NCBI RefSeq assembly: GCF_014489475.1
Contig: NZ_CP060820.1
Span: forward strand, 558,001-622,000
From: Lysobacter terrestris
Lineage (GTDB): Bacteria; Pseudomonadota; Gammaproteobacteria; Xanthomonadales; Xanthomonadaceae
Direction of reading: 5' to 3'
DNA length: 64,000 bases
The first letter of the stretch is position 1; each line of letters begins with the position of its first letter. A program made the position numbers and the translations under genes. The notes beneath the pieces are model-generated. The model was not told where the DNA came from, searched no databases, and saw only the letters and a program-made list of their open reading frames with translations. Below are positions 17,389 to 26,168 of this stretch, in pieces.

Positions 17389-18381
17389 TCACGCCGCCTG
17401 GCTGAGCGCCTCGCTCAACTCGGACCAGCTCGGCGGTTGCGGCCAGTCGGGCTCCTGGTTGCCGGCGAGTACGCGCTGCAGGTCGCGCTGGTCGATCTGC
17501 GGCGCCAGCGCGTGCAGCAGTTCGATGGTGTAGTCGCGCAGCACGCGTTCGCGCGGCAGCACGGCCCAGGCGATGCACTCGGGAATCGCGGCCGGCGCGG
17601 GTAGCGCGACGAGGTCGGTGTCTTCGCGCGCGTTCACCGCCATCTCCGCGAGCAGGCCGACGCCGAGGCCGGAACGCACGTAGGTCTTGATCAGGTCCGC
17701 GTCGCGCGCGGTCATCGACAGCTGCGGCTCCAGGCCGGCGGTCGCGAAGGCGCGGCGCAATGACGACTCCGGACGCGTCGAGGATTCGTAGCTGACCAGC
17801 GGCTGCGTGGCGAGCTGCGCCAGGGTCGGTGCGGCGCCATTGCGCGCCAGCGCATGCGCGCGCGGCACCAGCACCACGCGCTTCCAGCGGAACAACGGCA
17901 CGGCGATGCCGCCGGCCGGCGCTTCGCCCGCAGTGCTGATCAGGGCGAAATCGGATTCGCCGCGGGCCAGCAGGTCGAGCACGTCGCCCTCGGAACTAGG
18001 TAGCAGGTGCACGCTCACGCGCGGATAGGTCTGGCGCAGCTGGGCGATCGCCGGCGGCAGGACGAAACGGGCCTGCGTATGGGTGGTGGCGAGCACCAGG
18101 CGACCGTGGCCATCGCGGCGCTGGTTGGCGGCGTAGGAACGGATGTTGGCGGCTTCGGCGAGCAGGCGACGCGCATGCGCGAGGACCTGGGTACCGCCGG
18201 GGGTGATGCTTTCGAGACTGCGGCCCTTGCGTGCGAACAGCAGGAAACCGAGTTCTTCCTCGAGCTGCTTGAGCTGCTTGGACAGGCCGGGCTGGGTGGC
18301 GTGGACGCGCTCGGCAGCGAGGGTGATGTTGAGGCCGGAATCGGCGATGGCGGCGAAATAGCGGAGCTGCGTCAGGGTCAT
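17389..18381 (-). CDS. cysB: CysB-type LysR family transcriptional regulator
   Basis: 330 residues. The start MTLTQLRYFAAIADSGLNITLAAERVHATQPGLSKQLKQLEEELGFLLFARKGRSLESITPGG is the CysB/Cbl winged-helix signature. A periplasmic-binding-like effector domain follows (LVLATTHTQARFVLPPAIAQLRQTYP, DADLIKTYVRSGLGVGLL). CysB proteins respond to N-acetylserine or APS-type signals and activate sulfate-assimilation genes. Placement between cysJIH and cysG-cysK supports that role. The ATG at 18381 was chosen over a longer frame because the family begins MTLTQLRYF. CysB versus Cbl cannot be settled here. Confidence 0.9.
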   Translation of the reverse strand: MTLTQLRYFAAIADSGLNITLAAERVHATQPGLSKQLKQLEEELGFLLFARKGRSLESITPGGTQVLAHARRLLAEAANIRSYAANQRRDGHGRLVLATTHTQARFVLPPAIAQLRQTYPRVSVHLLPSSEGDVLDLLARGESDFALISTAGEAPAGGIAVPLFRWKRVVLVPRAHALARNGAAPTLAQLATQPLVSYESSTRPESSLRRAFATAGLEPQLSMTARDADLIKTYVRSGLGVGLLAEMAVNAREDTDLVALPAPAAIPECIAWAVLPRERVLRDYTIELLHALAPQIDQRDLQRVLAGNQEPDWPQPPSWSELSEALSQAA

Positions 18382-18465
18382 GGCGGCGTCTGGGGTCGGT
18401 CGGGTTGCGGGGCGGGGGCGGCGGCCGTGGCTACGGTGGAAATGAGCGAGTGACACCAGGTAAAC

Positions 18466-18567
18466 ATCGTGGATTTCATTTTAGTTATCTCTTTATGCGG
18501 ATGAACGGATAAACCATAACGGTAGAAGCGGGGGCGTGTCCAGCGCTGGTCATGCCCTGGGGGCATG
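18466..18567. promoter_or_regulatory. AT-rich divergent promoter region of cysB and cysG
   Basis: Bases 18466-18522 are strikingly AT-rich for this window and contain GTTATC and GATAAACCATAAC in opposed orientation. TAAAAT on the minus strand could be the regulator -10. Further toward cysG lies a perfect 7-base inverted repeat, CATGCCC-TGG-GGGCATG (18551-18567), a possible operator. The assignment to CysB binding is conjecture. Confidence 0.4.
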
Positions 18568-18645
18568 AAGCCACAGCCGGCGGTCATTTCCGCCGCTCCG
18601 GCCACAACGCTAGGTTGCGCAAACGCCCCCAGTCCAGTGTCCGCC

Positions 18646-20094
18646 ATGTCCGCGCCTCCCCTCTTCCCGCTGTTCACCCAGCTCGCCGGCCGCGCCGTGC
18701 TGGTGGTCGGCGGTGGCGCCGTGGCCCGACGCAAGGTGCTGGCGCTGCTGCCCACGCAGGCACGGATCCGGCTCGGCGCCACCGAGGTCGAACCTGAACT
18801 GGCCGAACTCGCCCGCGCCGGCCGCATCGAGCTGATCCGTGGCGCCTTCACCCCAGCATGGCTGGACGGCGCCTGGCTGGTCATCGCCGCCACCGACGAT
18901 CCGCAGGTCAACCGCGCCGTGGCCGCCGCGGCCGAGGCGCGGCGGGTCTGGGCGAACGTCGTCGACGACGCGGAGCTGTCCAGCGTCCACCTGCCCGCGC
19001 GGGTCGAGCGCGGCCCGGTGCAGATCGCGATTTCCAGCGGCGGCGGCGCGCCGATGCTGGCCCGCCACCTGCGCGAGCAGCTGGAATCCCGCTTCGACGA
19101 ATCGCTCGGCGCGCTGGCCGACCTGCTCAGCCAGGCCCGCGAGCGCATCCGCACGCGCCTGCCCGAATTGGCCGCACGCCGGCGCTTCTTCGACCGCGTG
19201 CTGCAGGGGCCGATCCCCGCGCTGCTGCGGCAGGGCGACACCGCGAAGGCGCGGCGCGAGTTCATCGCCGCCCTGGAGCAGCCCCAGCTGCCGCCGTCGG
19301 GCAGCGTCGCGCTGGTCGGCGCCGGCCCCGGCGATCCGGGCCTGCTGACCCTGCGGGCGCTGCGCGTGCTCAACGAAGCCGACGTGGTCCTGCACGACCG
19401 CCTGGTCAGCGCCGAGGTGCTCGCATTGGCGCGGCGCGACGCGGAGTTCATCGAAGTCGGCAAGCAGGTCGGCGGCGACCACCACGCCACCCAGGAACGC
19501 ATCCACCGCCTGCTGGTCGAACACGCCCGCCTCGGCAAGCGCGTGGTGCGGCTCAAGGGCGGCGATCCGTTCGTGTTCGGCCGCGGCGGCGAGGAACTGG
19601 AGGCGCTGCGCGCGCATAGCATCGATTTCGAAGTCGTGCCCGGCATCACCGCGGCGATCGCCTGCGGCGCGTATGCCGGCATCCCGCTGACCCACCGCGA
19701 CCACGCGCAGTCGGTGCGCTTCATCACCGCGCACACGCGCGACGACGACGCCTGCGACTGGGCCGCGCTGGCGCAGGAGAAGCAGACGCTCGCGTTCTAC
19801 ATGGGCGTGGCGGGCCTGGAGCGCATCCGCGATCGCCTGCTGGCCCACGGCCGCGCCGCGAGCACGCCGTTCGCGCTGATCGAGAACGGCACGCGACCTG
19901 AACAGCGGGTGGTGCTGGGCACCTTGGCCGATCTGCCCGAAACAGCACGTTTTTACTGCGTGGGCGCGCCGGCCTTGCTGGTCATCGGCGAGGTCGCCGC
20001 GCTCGCGGCGAGCCTGCACTGGTTCGGTAGCGAACCCTTAACGGCAGCGGGCGCAGGATGCAGTCCGCTCGCGAATCTTGCGCAGGCCGCCTGA
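18646..20094 (+). CDS. cysG: Siroheme synthase CysG (multifunctional)
   Basis: 482 residues with the full three-activity layout. The NAD-dependent precorrin-2 dehydrogenase/ferrochelatase half begins [24 protein letters not shown] (NAD loop about 20-30) and carries [15 protein letters not shown] around residue 128. The uroporphyrinogen-III methyltransferase half starts near residue 219 with [18 protein letters not shown], followed by [14 protein letters not shown] and VVPGITAA. It makes siroheme for CysI, which explains its place in the cluster. The ATG at 18646 was chosen by alignment. Confidence 0.95.
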   Translation: MSAPPLFPLFTQLAGRAVLVVGGGAVARRKVLALLPTQARIRLGATEVEPELAELARAGRIELIRGAFTPAWLDGAWLVIAATDDPQVNRAVAAAAEARRVWANVVDDAELSSVHLPARVERGPVQIAISSGGGAPMLARHLREQLESRFDESLGALADLLSQARERIRTRLPELAARRRFFDRVLQGPIPALLRQGDTAKARREFIAALEQPQLPPSGSVALVGAGPGDPGLLTLRALRVLNEADVVLHDRLVSAEVLALARRDAEFIEVGKQVGGDHHATQERIHRLLVEHARLGKRVVRLKGGDPFVFGRGGEELEALRAHSIDFEVVPGITAAIACGAYAGIPLTHRDHAQSVRFITAHTRDDDACDWAALAQEKQTLAFYMGVAGLERIRDRLLAHGRAASTPFALIENGTRPEQRVVLGTLADLPETARFYCVGAPALLVIGEVAALAASLHWFGSEPLTAAGAGCSPLANLAQAA

Positions 20095-20121
20095 TTCCCC
20101 CACTCCGAGTACAGATCCCCA

Positions 20122-21099
20122 ATGACCATCTACAACAGCATCCTCGACACCATCGGCTCCACGCCCATCGTGAAGCTGCATCGCATCGCGCCCGCGCACG
20201 TCACCCTGTACGCGAAGAACGAGGCCTTCAATCCCGGCGGCTCGGTCAAGGACCGCCTCGCCCTGGCCATCGTCCTCGACGCCGAACAGAAGGGCCTGCT
20301 CAAGCCGGGCCAGACGATCATCGAGGCGACTTCAGGCAACACCGGCATCGCGCTGGCGATGGTGGCCGCCGCGCGCGGTTATCCGTTCGTGGCGGTGATG
20401 TCGGATTCCTTCTCCATCGAACGCCGCAAGCTGATGCGCGCCTTCGGCGCGAAGGTGATCCTCACCCCCGCCGCCGAACGCGGCAGCGGCATGGTGCGCC
20501 GGGCGAACGAATTGGCGCAGAAGCACGGCTGGTTCCTCGCGCGCCAGTTCGAGAACGAAGCCAACCCGGCCTACCACCGCAGCACCACCGGCCCGGAAAT
20601 CCTGCGCGACTTCGCCGGCCAGCGCCTGGACTATTTCGTCAGCGGCTGGGGCACCGGCGGCACGATCACTGGAGCCGGCGAAGTGCTCAAGCTCGCGCGT
20701 CCGGGCATCAAGGTGATCGCCAGCGAACCGGCCGGCGCCGCGCTGCTGTCCGGCCAGGAATGGAAACCGCACAAGATCCAGGGCTGGACCCCGGACTTCC
20801 TGCCCGCGGTGCTCAGCCGCACGATCGCCGACGAGATCCTGCCGATCGACGAAGTGGTGGCCCGCGACACCGCGCGCCGCCTCGCCGCCGAGGAAGGCGT
20901 GTTCGTGGGCATTTCCGCCGGCGCCACCGTCGCGGCGGCCCTGCAGGTGGCCGAGCGCGCACCGGAAGGCTCGGTGCTGCTGGCGATGCTGCCGGATACC
21001 GGCGAACGCTATCTGTCGACCTTCCTGTTCGAAGGCGTGAGCGAAGGCTCCGACGACGAATGGCTGGCGTCGCTGGAGGCGCAAGCCGCCGCGGCCTGA
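20122..21099 (+). CDS. cysK: Cysteine synthase A CysK
   Basis: 325-residue O-acetylserine sulfhydrylase, the last step from sulfide to cysteine. The PLP lysine is K43 in NPGGSVKDR; the substrate/phosphate loop SGNTG lies at 71-75. GWGTGGTITGAGEV and VGISAGATVAAALQVA are also conserved. 27 bases separate it from cysG, so cotranscription is likely. The C-terminal STFLFEGVSEGS is a CysK rather than CysM feature. Confidence 0.95.
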   Translation: MTIYNSILDTIGSTPIVKLHRIAPAHVTLYAKNEAFNPGGSVKDRLALAIVLDAEQKGLLKPGQTIIEATSGNTGIALAMVAAARGYPFVAVMSDSFSIERRKLMRAFGAKVILTPAAERGSGMVRRANELAQKHGWFLARQFENEANPAYHRSTTGPEILRDFAGQRLDYFVSGWGTGGTITGAGEVLKLARPGIKVIASEPAGAALLSGQEWKPHKIQGWTPDFLPAVLSRTIADEILPIDEVVARDTARRLAAEEGVFVGISAGATVAAALQVAERAPEGSVLLAMLPDTGERYLSTFLFEGVSEGSDDEWLASLEAQAAAA

Positions 21100-21112
21100 G
21101 CGTTCGGCTGGT

Positions 21113-21145
21113 GTAGCCCGGGTAAGCGCAAGCGCACACGGGCTC
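21113..21145. repeat. Family A repeat, half copy after cysK
   Basis: GTAGCCCGGGTAAGCG at 21113-21128 repeats the left arm of the 14572-14651 element. It is followed by CGCACACGGGCT, so AGCCCG can pair with CGGGCT in one simple hairpin. It starts 13 bases after the cysK stop. Confidence 0.75.
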
Positions 21146-21262
21146 CACCGACATGAGCCCGCTATCAGGCGGTAGTGCGCCGGGGCCGGGACACGCACCA
21201 ACGTCGCAGCGATCACTCGGCCGTGCGGTTACTCTTCGCGTCCATCTCCACGCGACGCCCGC

Positions 21263-22267
21263 ATGACCGCTTCCGACTCCATCGACCGCGAAACCGCCCG
21301 CACCGCCTGGACGCGCGCCGCCACCGGCGATGCCGGCCTGCAGCTGCAGCGCGCGTCCGTCGACGCCGGCTTCCGCAGCTACTGGCGCGCGCAGACCGAT
21401 GCCGGCAGTCGCATCGTGATGGATTCGCCGCCGGAGCTGGAGGACGTGCGGCCGTGGCTGCGCATCCGCGACCTGCTCGAAGCCGGCGGCGTGCGCGTGC
21501 CGCAGGTGCTGGTGCAGGACGTCGACGCCGGCTTCCTGCTGCTGGAAGACCTCGGCGGCCCGACGCTCGCGCAGGTGATCGACGCGGACAACGCCGACGC
21601 GCACTTCGATGCGGCGATCACGCAGTTGCTGAAACTGCAGCAGATCGCACCGCCGCAGGACATGGCCGTATTCGGCGAGGCGCTGCTGCAACGCGACGCC
21701 GGCCTGTTCGAGGAATGGTTCCTGCGCCGCCACCTCGGCCTCGAACTCGATTGCGGCGAAGCCGAGCAGTTGCAGCTGGTGCAACGCCGGCTGATGGACA
21801 ACGCGCTGGCGCAGCCGCGCGTGCTGACCCATCGCGACTTCATGCCGCGCAACCTGATGCCGGTGGCCGACGGCCCGGCGGTACTGGATTTCCAGGACTG
21901 CGTGGCCGGCCCGATCGCCTACGACCCGGTGAGCCTGTTCAAGGACGCTTTCCTCAGCTGGCCGCTGGCGCGCGTCGACGGCTGGCTCGCGCGCTACCAC
22001 GCGCGCGCGCTCGAGGCCGGCTTGCCGGTGCCGCCGCGGGAACAGTTCCTGCGCGACGCCGACTTCATCGGCGTGCAGCGCCACCTCAAGGTGCTCGGCA
22101 TCTTCGCGCGCCTGCATTACCGCGACGGCAAGCCGAAGTACCTGCTGGATGCACCGCGCTTCATCGCCTACCTCGATGAAGTCCTGCCGCGCCATCCGCA
22201 GCTGGCGCCGCTGCGCGAACTGCTCGATGCACGCATCCGCCCGGCGCTGCAGCGGAGCGCCGCATGA
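21263..22267 (+). CDS. amgK: AmgK, anomeric MurNAc/GlcNAc kinase
   Basis: 334-residue aminoglycoside-phosphotransferase-fold sugar kinase. Visible are FRSYWRAQTDAGSRIVMDSPPELE, the catalytic Brenner-type loop LTHRDFMPRNLMP and the metal-binding VLDFQDCVAGPIAYDPVSLFKD. In peptidoglycan recycling AmgK phosphorylates MurNAc at C1, feeding MurU, which follows with a 4-base overlap. This salvage route bypasses de novo UDP-MurNAc synthesis and hence the MurA target of fosfomycin. Confidence 0.92.
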   Translation: MTASDSIDRETARTAWTRAATGDAGLQLQRASVDAGFRSYWRAQTDAGSRIVMDSPPELEDVRPWLRIRDLLEAGGVRVPQVLVQDVDAGFLLLEDLGGPTLAQVIDADNADAHFDAAITQLLKLQQIAPPQDMAVFGEALLQRDAGLFEEWFLRRHLGLELDCGEAEQLQLVQRRLMDNALAQPRVLTHRDFMPRNLMPVADGPAVLDFQDCVAGPIAYDPVSLFKDAFLSWPLARVDGWLARYHARALEAGLPVPPREQFLRDADFIGVQRHLKVLGIFARLHYRDGKPKYLLDAPRFIAYLDEVLPRHPQLAPLRELLDARIRPALQRSAA

Positions 22268-22971
22268 AGGCCCTGATCTTCGCAGCCGGCCTGGGCGAAC
22301 GCATGCGCCCGCTGACCGACCACACGCCCAAGCCGTTGCTGTCCGTCGGCGGCAAGCGCTTGATCGCCTGGCACCTAGAGAAGCTCGCCGCGATCGGCGT
22401 GCGCGAGGTGGTGGTCAACACCAGCTGGCTGGCGCCGCAGTTCCCGGCGACGCTCGGCGACGGCAGCGACTGGGGCCTGCGCCTGCACTATTCCTTTGAG
22501 GGCCCGCGTCCGCTGGAAACCGGCGGCGGCATGCTGCATGCGCTGCCGCTGCTCGGCGATGCGCCGTTCCTGCTGGTCAACGGCGACGTCTGGACCGACT
22601 ACGACTTCGCCCGCCTGCCGCGCGAGCCCGCCGGCCTGGCGCACCTGGTGATGGTCGATCGTCCCGTGCAGGCGACGCAGGGCGACTTCGCCCTCGCTGC
22701 CGATGGCCTGGTGCGCAGCGACGGCGAGCATCGGCTGACCTACGCCGGCATCGGCATGTACCGCCCGCAACTGCTCGATGGCTGGCGTGCGCGTACGCAC
22801 GACGACGGTGCCGGCGAAACACCGCCGCGCTTCCGCCTCGCCCCGATCCTGCGCGCGTTCATGGGCGAGGGCCGGATCACCGGCGAGCACCACCGCGGCC
22901 GCTGGACCGATGTCGGCACGCCGCAGCGACTAGCGCAGCTGGATGCGGAGCTTGTGCAAGCGGATCGCTAG
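22264..22971 (+). CDS. murU: MurU, MurNAc-1-phosphate uridylyltransferase
   Basis: 235-residue nucleotidyltransferase. The N-terminal MKALIFAAGLGERMRPLTDHTPKPLL is the GxGxRxxPLT...PK signature. LETGGGMLHALPLLGDAPFLLVNGDVWTDYDF carries the metal-binding Asp, and the C-terminal WTDVGTPQRLAQLD is conserved. It converts MurNAc-1-P and UTP to UDP-MurNAc, completing the recycling step begun by AmgK. Translationally coupled to amgK and convergent with hda 17 bases away. Confidence 0.93.
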   Translation: MKALIFAAGLGERMRPLTDHTPKPLLSVGGKRLIAWHLEKLAAIGVREVVVNTSWLAPQFPATLGDGSDWGLRLHYSFEGPRPLETGGGMLHALPLLGDAPFLLVNGDVWTDYDFARLPREPAGLAHLVMVDRPVQATQGDFALAADGLVRSDGEHRLTYAGIGMYRPQLLDGWRARTHDDGAGETPPRFRLAPILRAFMGEGRITGEHHRGRWTDVGTPQRLAQLDAELVQADR

Positions 22972-22988
22972 GCGATCCCGGAAACGCC

Positions 22989-23696
22989 CTACAGATCCAG
23001 CGTCTGCCGCAGGAACGGCACGGTAAGACGGCGCTGCGCCGCCAGCGAAGCGCGGTCGAGCTGGTCGAGCAGCGCCGTGAGTCCGCCGAGGTCGCGTCCG
23101 ACCCGCTTGAGCAACCAGTCCAGCGCGGCGTCCTCGACGATCAGGCCGCGACGCTGCGCGCGCTGCTGCAACACTTCGCGCCGGCCGTCGTCGTCCAGCG
23201 CCGCCAGGGTGATACGCGTGCACTGGCCCAGGCGCGAACACAGGTCCGGCAGGCTCAAACCGATCGCATCGGGAATGTCGCGCGCCGCATACAGCAACGC
23301 GACGCCGGCGGCACGCGCGCGGTTGTGCGCGTCGAACAGGGCGATCTCGTCGTCGCGCTGGCCGGCGATCGCGTCCAGTCCGTCCAGCGCGATCAGGTCG
23401 TTGCCTTCCAGCGCCTGCAGCGCGTCGCGCACACGCCCCGCCGCCGCTACCAGCGGCAGGTAGGCGGCGCGGCGGCCCATGTTTTCGGCGGCGGCGCAGC
23501 TCGCCAGCAGCAGGTGGGTCTTGCCGACGCCGGACGGCCCGGCCAGGTAGAGCGCATCACGCGTCGTGGACTTGGTGGCTGCGGCGGCGGCCGCACGCAG
23601 TTGTTCGAGCGCGCCCTCGGGGGCGCGGACGAACGTCTCCATGCGCTGGTCCGGCGGATAGCGCAACGCCAGCGGCAGTTGCGGCACCCCATGCAC
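22989..23696 (-). CDS. hda: DnaA regulatory inactivator Hda
   Basis: 235-residue AAA+ protein with Walker A GPSGVGKTHLLLA, Walker B LIALDGLDAI and a C-terminal ALLDQLDRASLAAQRRLTVPFLRQTL helix. The N-terminal VPQLPLALRYPPDQRMETFV carries the beta-clamp-binding QLPL-type motif of Hda, which with loaded clamp promotes DnaA-ATP hydrolysis. No ATG fits. I chose the GTG at 23696, preceded at 11 bases by GGAG; a second in-frame GTG is at 23687. Nine bases from the permease stop, so operonic. Confidence 0.9.
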   Translation of the reverse strand: MHGVPQLPLALRYPPDQRMETFVRAPEGALEQLRAAAAAATKSTTRDALYLAGPSGVGKTHLLLASCAAAENMGRRAAYLPLVAAAGRVRDALQALEGNDLIALDGLDAIAGQRDDEIALFDAHNRARAAGVALLYAARDIPDAIGLSLPDLCSRLGQCTRITLAALDDDGRREVLQQRAQRRGLIVEDAALDWLLKRVGRDLGGLTALLDQLDRASLAAQRRLTVPFLRQTLDL

Positions 23697-23704
23697 GCTG
23701 CGGC

Positions 23705-24889
23705 TCACTCCGGCTGGCGCTCCACCGCCCCGGTGGCCGCGGGTGCGGGCGCGGGTGCCGCAGCAGCAGCCACGGCTTCCACCGGCACGGCTTCCACCGG
23801 CGGCTCGCCTGCGTACAGGCGGCTGTGCGTGTAGCGCTGCTCGGCGTAACGCAGCAGCACGTTGGCGACCGCGGCCACCGGCAACGCCAGCAGCATGCCG
23901 AGGAAGCCGAACAGCTGCCCGCCAGCGAGCACGGCGAAGATCACCGCGGCCGGGTGCAGGCCGATGCGGTCGCCGACCAGCTTCGGCGTCAGCCAGTAGC
24001 TTTCGATCACCTGTCCGATGCCGAACACGATGAGCACACCGGCGACGTGTTCCCAGTCGCCGTACTGCACCAGCGCGGCGATGCAGCCCAGGATGATGCC
24101 GCTGGCCGGGCCGAGGTACGGCACGAACGTCAGCAGGCCGGCGATGATGCCGATCAGGATGCCCAGGTCGAGGCCGACGCCCCACAGGCCCAGGCCGTAC
24201 ATCACCCCGAGCACCACCATCACCAGGAACTGCCCGCGCAGGAACGCGCCGAGGACGTCGCTGGATTCGCGCGCGAGCCGCGACGCCGTGCCCAGGTAGG
24301 CGCGCGGGATCAGCGCGGCCACGCGCGCCACCAGCACGTCCCAGTCGCGCAGGAAGAAGAACGTCAGCACCGGCAGCAGCGCGATGTTGGCGACCAGCGC
24401 CAGGATGGCGAAGCCGGAACGCGACAGGTACCCCAGCAGCGTCGTCGCGATGCCGCCGGCGCGTTCCCAGTTGCTGCGGATGAGTTCGACCAGGTGGTTG
24501 AAATCGAGCCAGCCCGAAATCTCCATCCGCGTCTTGGCCTCGACCCACGGGATCGCGATCTGCAGCAACCAGTCACGGTAGCTCGGCAGCGACGCGATCA
24601 GCGTGGCGATCTGGCGCTCGATCAATGGCACCAGGAGCACCAGCACCAGGATCACCACCAGGGTCATCGCCGAGAACACCAGCGTGACCGCGGTATTGCG
24701 CGAACGGCCGGTGCGCTGCAGCCGGTCCACCAGCGGATCGCCGAGCCAACCCAGCATCGCCGCGACCACGAACGGGGTCAGCACCGGCGCCAGCAGCCAC
24801 AGCAGCCACATCGCGCCCAGGCCGAGCGCGGTCCATTGCAGCCGGCGCAGGAAGCGCGCGATTTCGTCCAGGGACGTGTGCGATTCCAT
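23705..24889 (-). CDS. AI-2E/PerM family transmembrane permease
   Basis: 394 residues with about eight membrane helices and the family core IALLPVLTFFFLRDWDVL, LGAFLRGQFLVMVVLGVMYGLGLWGVGL, LTFVPYLGPASGIILG and a late ESYWLTPKLVGDRIGLHP. Members have been linked to autoinducer-2 export or Na+/Li+(H+) antiport, but the transported substrate here is unknown. The Ala/Pro/Val-rich C terminus is cytosolic and low-complexity. The start MESHTSLDEIARFL was chosen over a 16-residue extension. It lies between hda and the DUF2066 gene in one transcript. Confidence 0.87.
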   Translation of the reverse strand: MESHTSLDEIARFLRRLQWTALGLGAMWLLWLLAPVLTPFVVAAMLGWLGDPLVDRLQRTGRSRNTAVTLVFSAMTLVVILVLVLLVPLIERQIATLIASLPSYRDWLLQIAIPWVEAKTRMEISGWLDFNHLVELIRSNWERAGGIATTLLGYLSRSGFAILALVANIALLPVLTFFFLRDWDVLVARVAALIPRAYLGTASRLARESSDVLGAFLRGQFLVMVVLGVMYGLGLWGVGLDLGILIGIIAGLLTFVPYLGPASGIILGCIAALVQYGDWEHVAGVLIVFGIGQVIESYWLTPKLVGDRIGLHPAAVIFAVLAGGQLFGFLGMLLALPVAAVANVLLRYAEQRYTHSRLYAGEPPVEAVPVEAVAAAAAPAPAPAATGAVERQPE

Positions 24890-24902
24890 CAGCACGGCCC
24901 CA

Positions 24903-25967
24903 TCAGCGCAGCCGGTACACGGTGGTGGCGTCGCCATCGTCGGCGACGACCACTCCGTCGCGGTCGGCCATGCGCTTGAAGCCCGACAGTCCCGAGGCGA
25001 GTTCGAGCGAGAAGGTCACGCTGTCGGCGCTGGCGCGCTGCGGGGTGATCCGGCGCACGATGGCCAGCTTGTCGAGGTAGCCGGCCAGGCGCATGTAGTC
25101 GTCGCTGCCGTGGATGCCGGTGAAGGTCACCGCATAGTCGCCCGGCGGGCCCGCCGTGCCGCGCTTGGCGTAGCGCTTGGTCAATGCGTCGGCGGCGCCG
25201 TCGGCGCCGGTGGCGATGATGCGGCGCGCGTCGGTGTCGGTGGTGCTCCAGCTCGACAGCACCTTGCCGTTGTCGACGAAGGTCCAGTCGGCCTTCCAGC
25301 CCGTGCCGCTGCGGTAGACCTTGCCGATCAGCTGCATCGGCGGCGAATAGCGCAGCGAGGCGCGCGCGACCGCGGCGCTGTCGCCGCGCCAGATCGCGCC
25401 GACCGTGGCCTGTTCGGCGGCGTTGCCGGATGGCAGGCCGAGGCCGTAGCCGCGCTCCTTGGCCCGGTTGAGCACCGATCGCGCCGCGTTCGCCTGCGGC
25501 AGGCCGACCAGGCGCGGCCCCTTGCCGTCGTCGATGCCCAGCCACAGCACCGGCTTCGGCCGCGGCAGCGGCCACACGGGCAGGCCAACGGTTGCGATCA
25601 GGTCGTCGACCTGTTCCGGGTCGAAGCGCACGACCAGCGTGGTGCCGAAGGTCGGCGCTCCGGTCGGGCCGACGCCTTCGTCCTGGCGGTAGTCGTAGCC
25701 CTTCACGTACTCCTTGGCCCGGCGCAGTTCCTGGCCGACACCCGGCTGGCCCGCGACGCTGCGCATGCCCGACAGCCGCGCCAGCACCGTCGACAGGCCG
25801 CGCGCGAAGCCGGTGTTGCGCTCGGCCTCGCCCTGTCCGTTGACGCTGACTTCGGCCTCGTAGGGCCCTTGCGCGCCGGCGCGATCGCCTTCCACGCGCT
25901 GCGCGGTGGCGGTGAAGCTCGCCAACAGCAACGCGGCCAGCCAGAACCCTCGAAATGCGCGAACCAT
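24903..25967 (-). CDS. DUF2066 domain periplasmic protein
   Basis: 354 residues. A signal peptide spans about 1-22 (FWLAALLLASFTATAQ). The body matches DUF2066: YEAEVSVNGQGEAERNTGFARGLSTVLARLSG near the N terminus, TLVVRFDPEQVDDLIATVGLPVWPLPRPKPVLWLGIDD in the middle. The function of the domain is not established. It is 13 bases upstream of the permease gene and is the first gene of a DUF2066-permease-hda unit divergent from purM. Confidence 0.85.
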   Translation of the reverse strand: MVRAFRGFWLAALLLASFTATAQRVEGDRAGAQGPYEAEVSVNGQGEAERNTGFARGLSTVLARLSGMRSVAGQPGVGQELRRAKEYVKGYDYRQDEGVGPTGAPTFGTTLVVRFDPEQVDDLIATVGLPVWPLPRPKPVLWLGIDDGKGPRLVGLPQANAARSVLNRAKERGYGLGLPSGNAAEQATVGAIWRGDSAAVARASLRYSPPMQLIGKVYRSGTGWKADWTFVDNGKVLSSWSTTDTDARRIIATGADGAADALTKRYAKRGTAGPPGDYAVTFTGIHGSDDYMRLAGYLDKLAIVRRITPQRASADSVTFSLELASGLSGFKRMADRDGVVVADDGDATTVYRLR

Positions 25968-25993
25968 TGCTGTCCCTGATGGGTAGAACCCGC

Positions 25994-26140
25994 GGAATGG
26001 TGCCGCAGCGGGGGAGATGAGTCCATGACGGTGGGCCGGGAACCCGCGGCTGGAGGCTGGAAAGCAGGGCCCTCGCGTTGCCCGGGATGACGAGCCCCAC
26101 GCGCCCAGCCCCCAGTTTCCAGCCCCTGCCCTGCTAAAAT
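25994..26140. repeat. Family C long inverted intergenic repeat (DUF2066-purM gap)
   Basis: The left part holds CGGCTGGAGGCTGGAAAGCA plus GGG; the right part holds CCCAGCCCCCAGTTTCCAGC followed by CCCTGCCCTGC. They are imperfect inverted arms with about 50 bases between. The same GGGA/GGCTGG style recurs at 35308-35414 and 52501-52603. The gap must also hold the purM promoter; TAAAATTCC at 26134-26142 could be a -10. Confidence 0.55.
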
Positions 26141-26168
26141 TCCGGTTCTTCCGTACTGCACCGATCCC

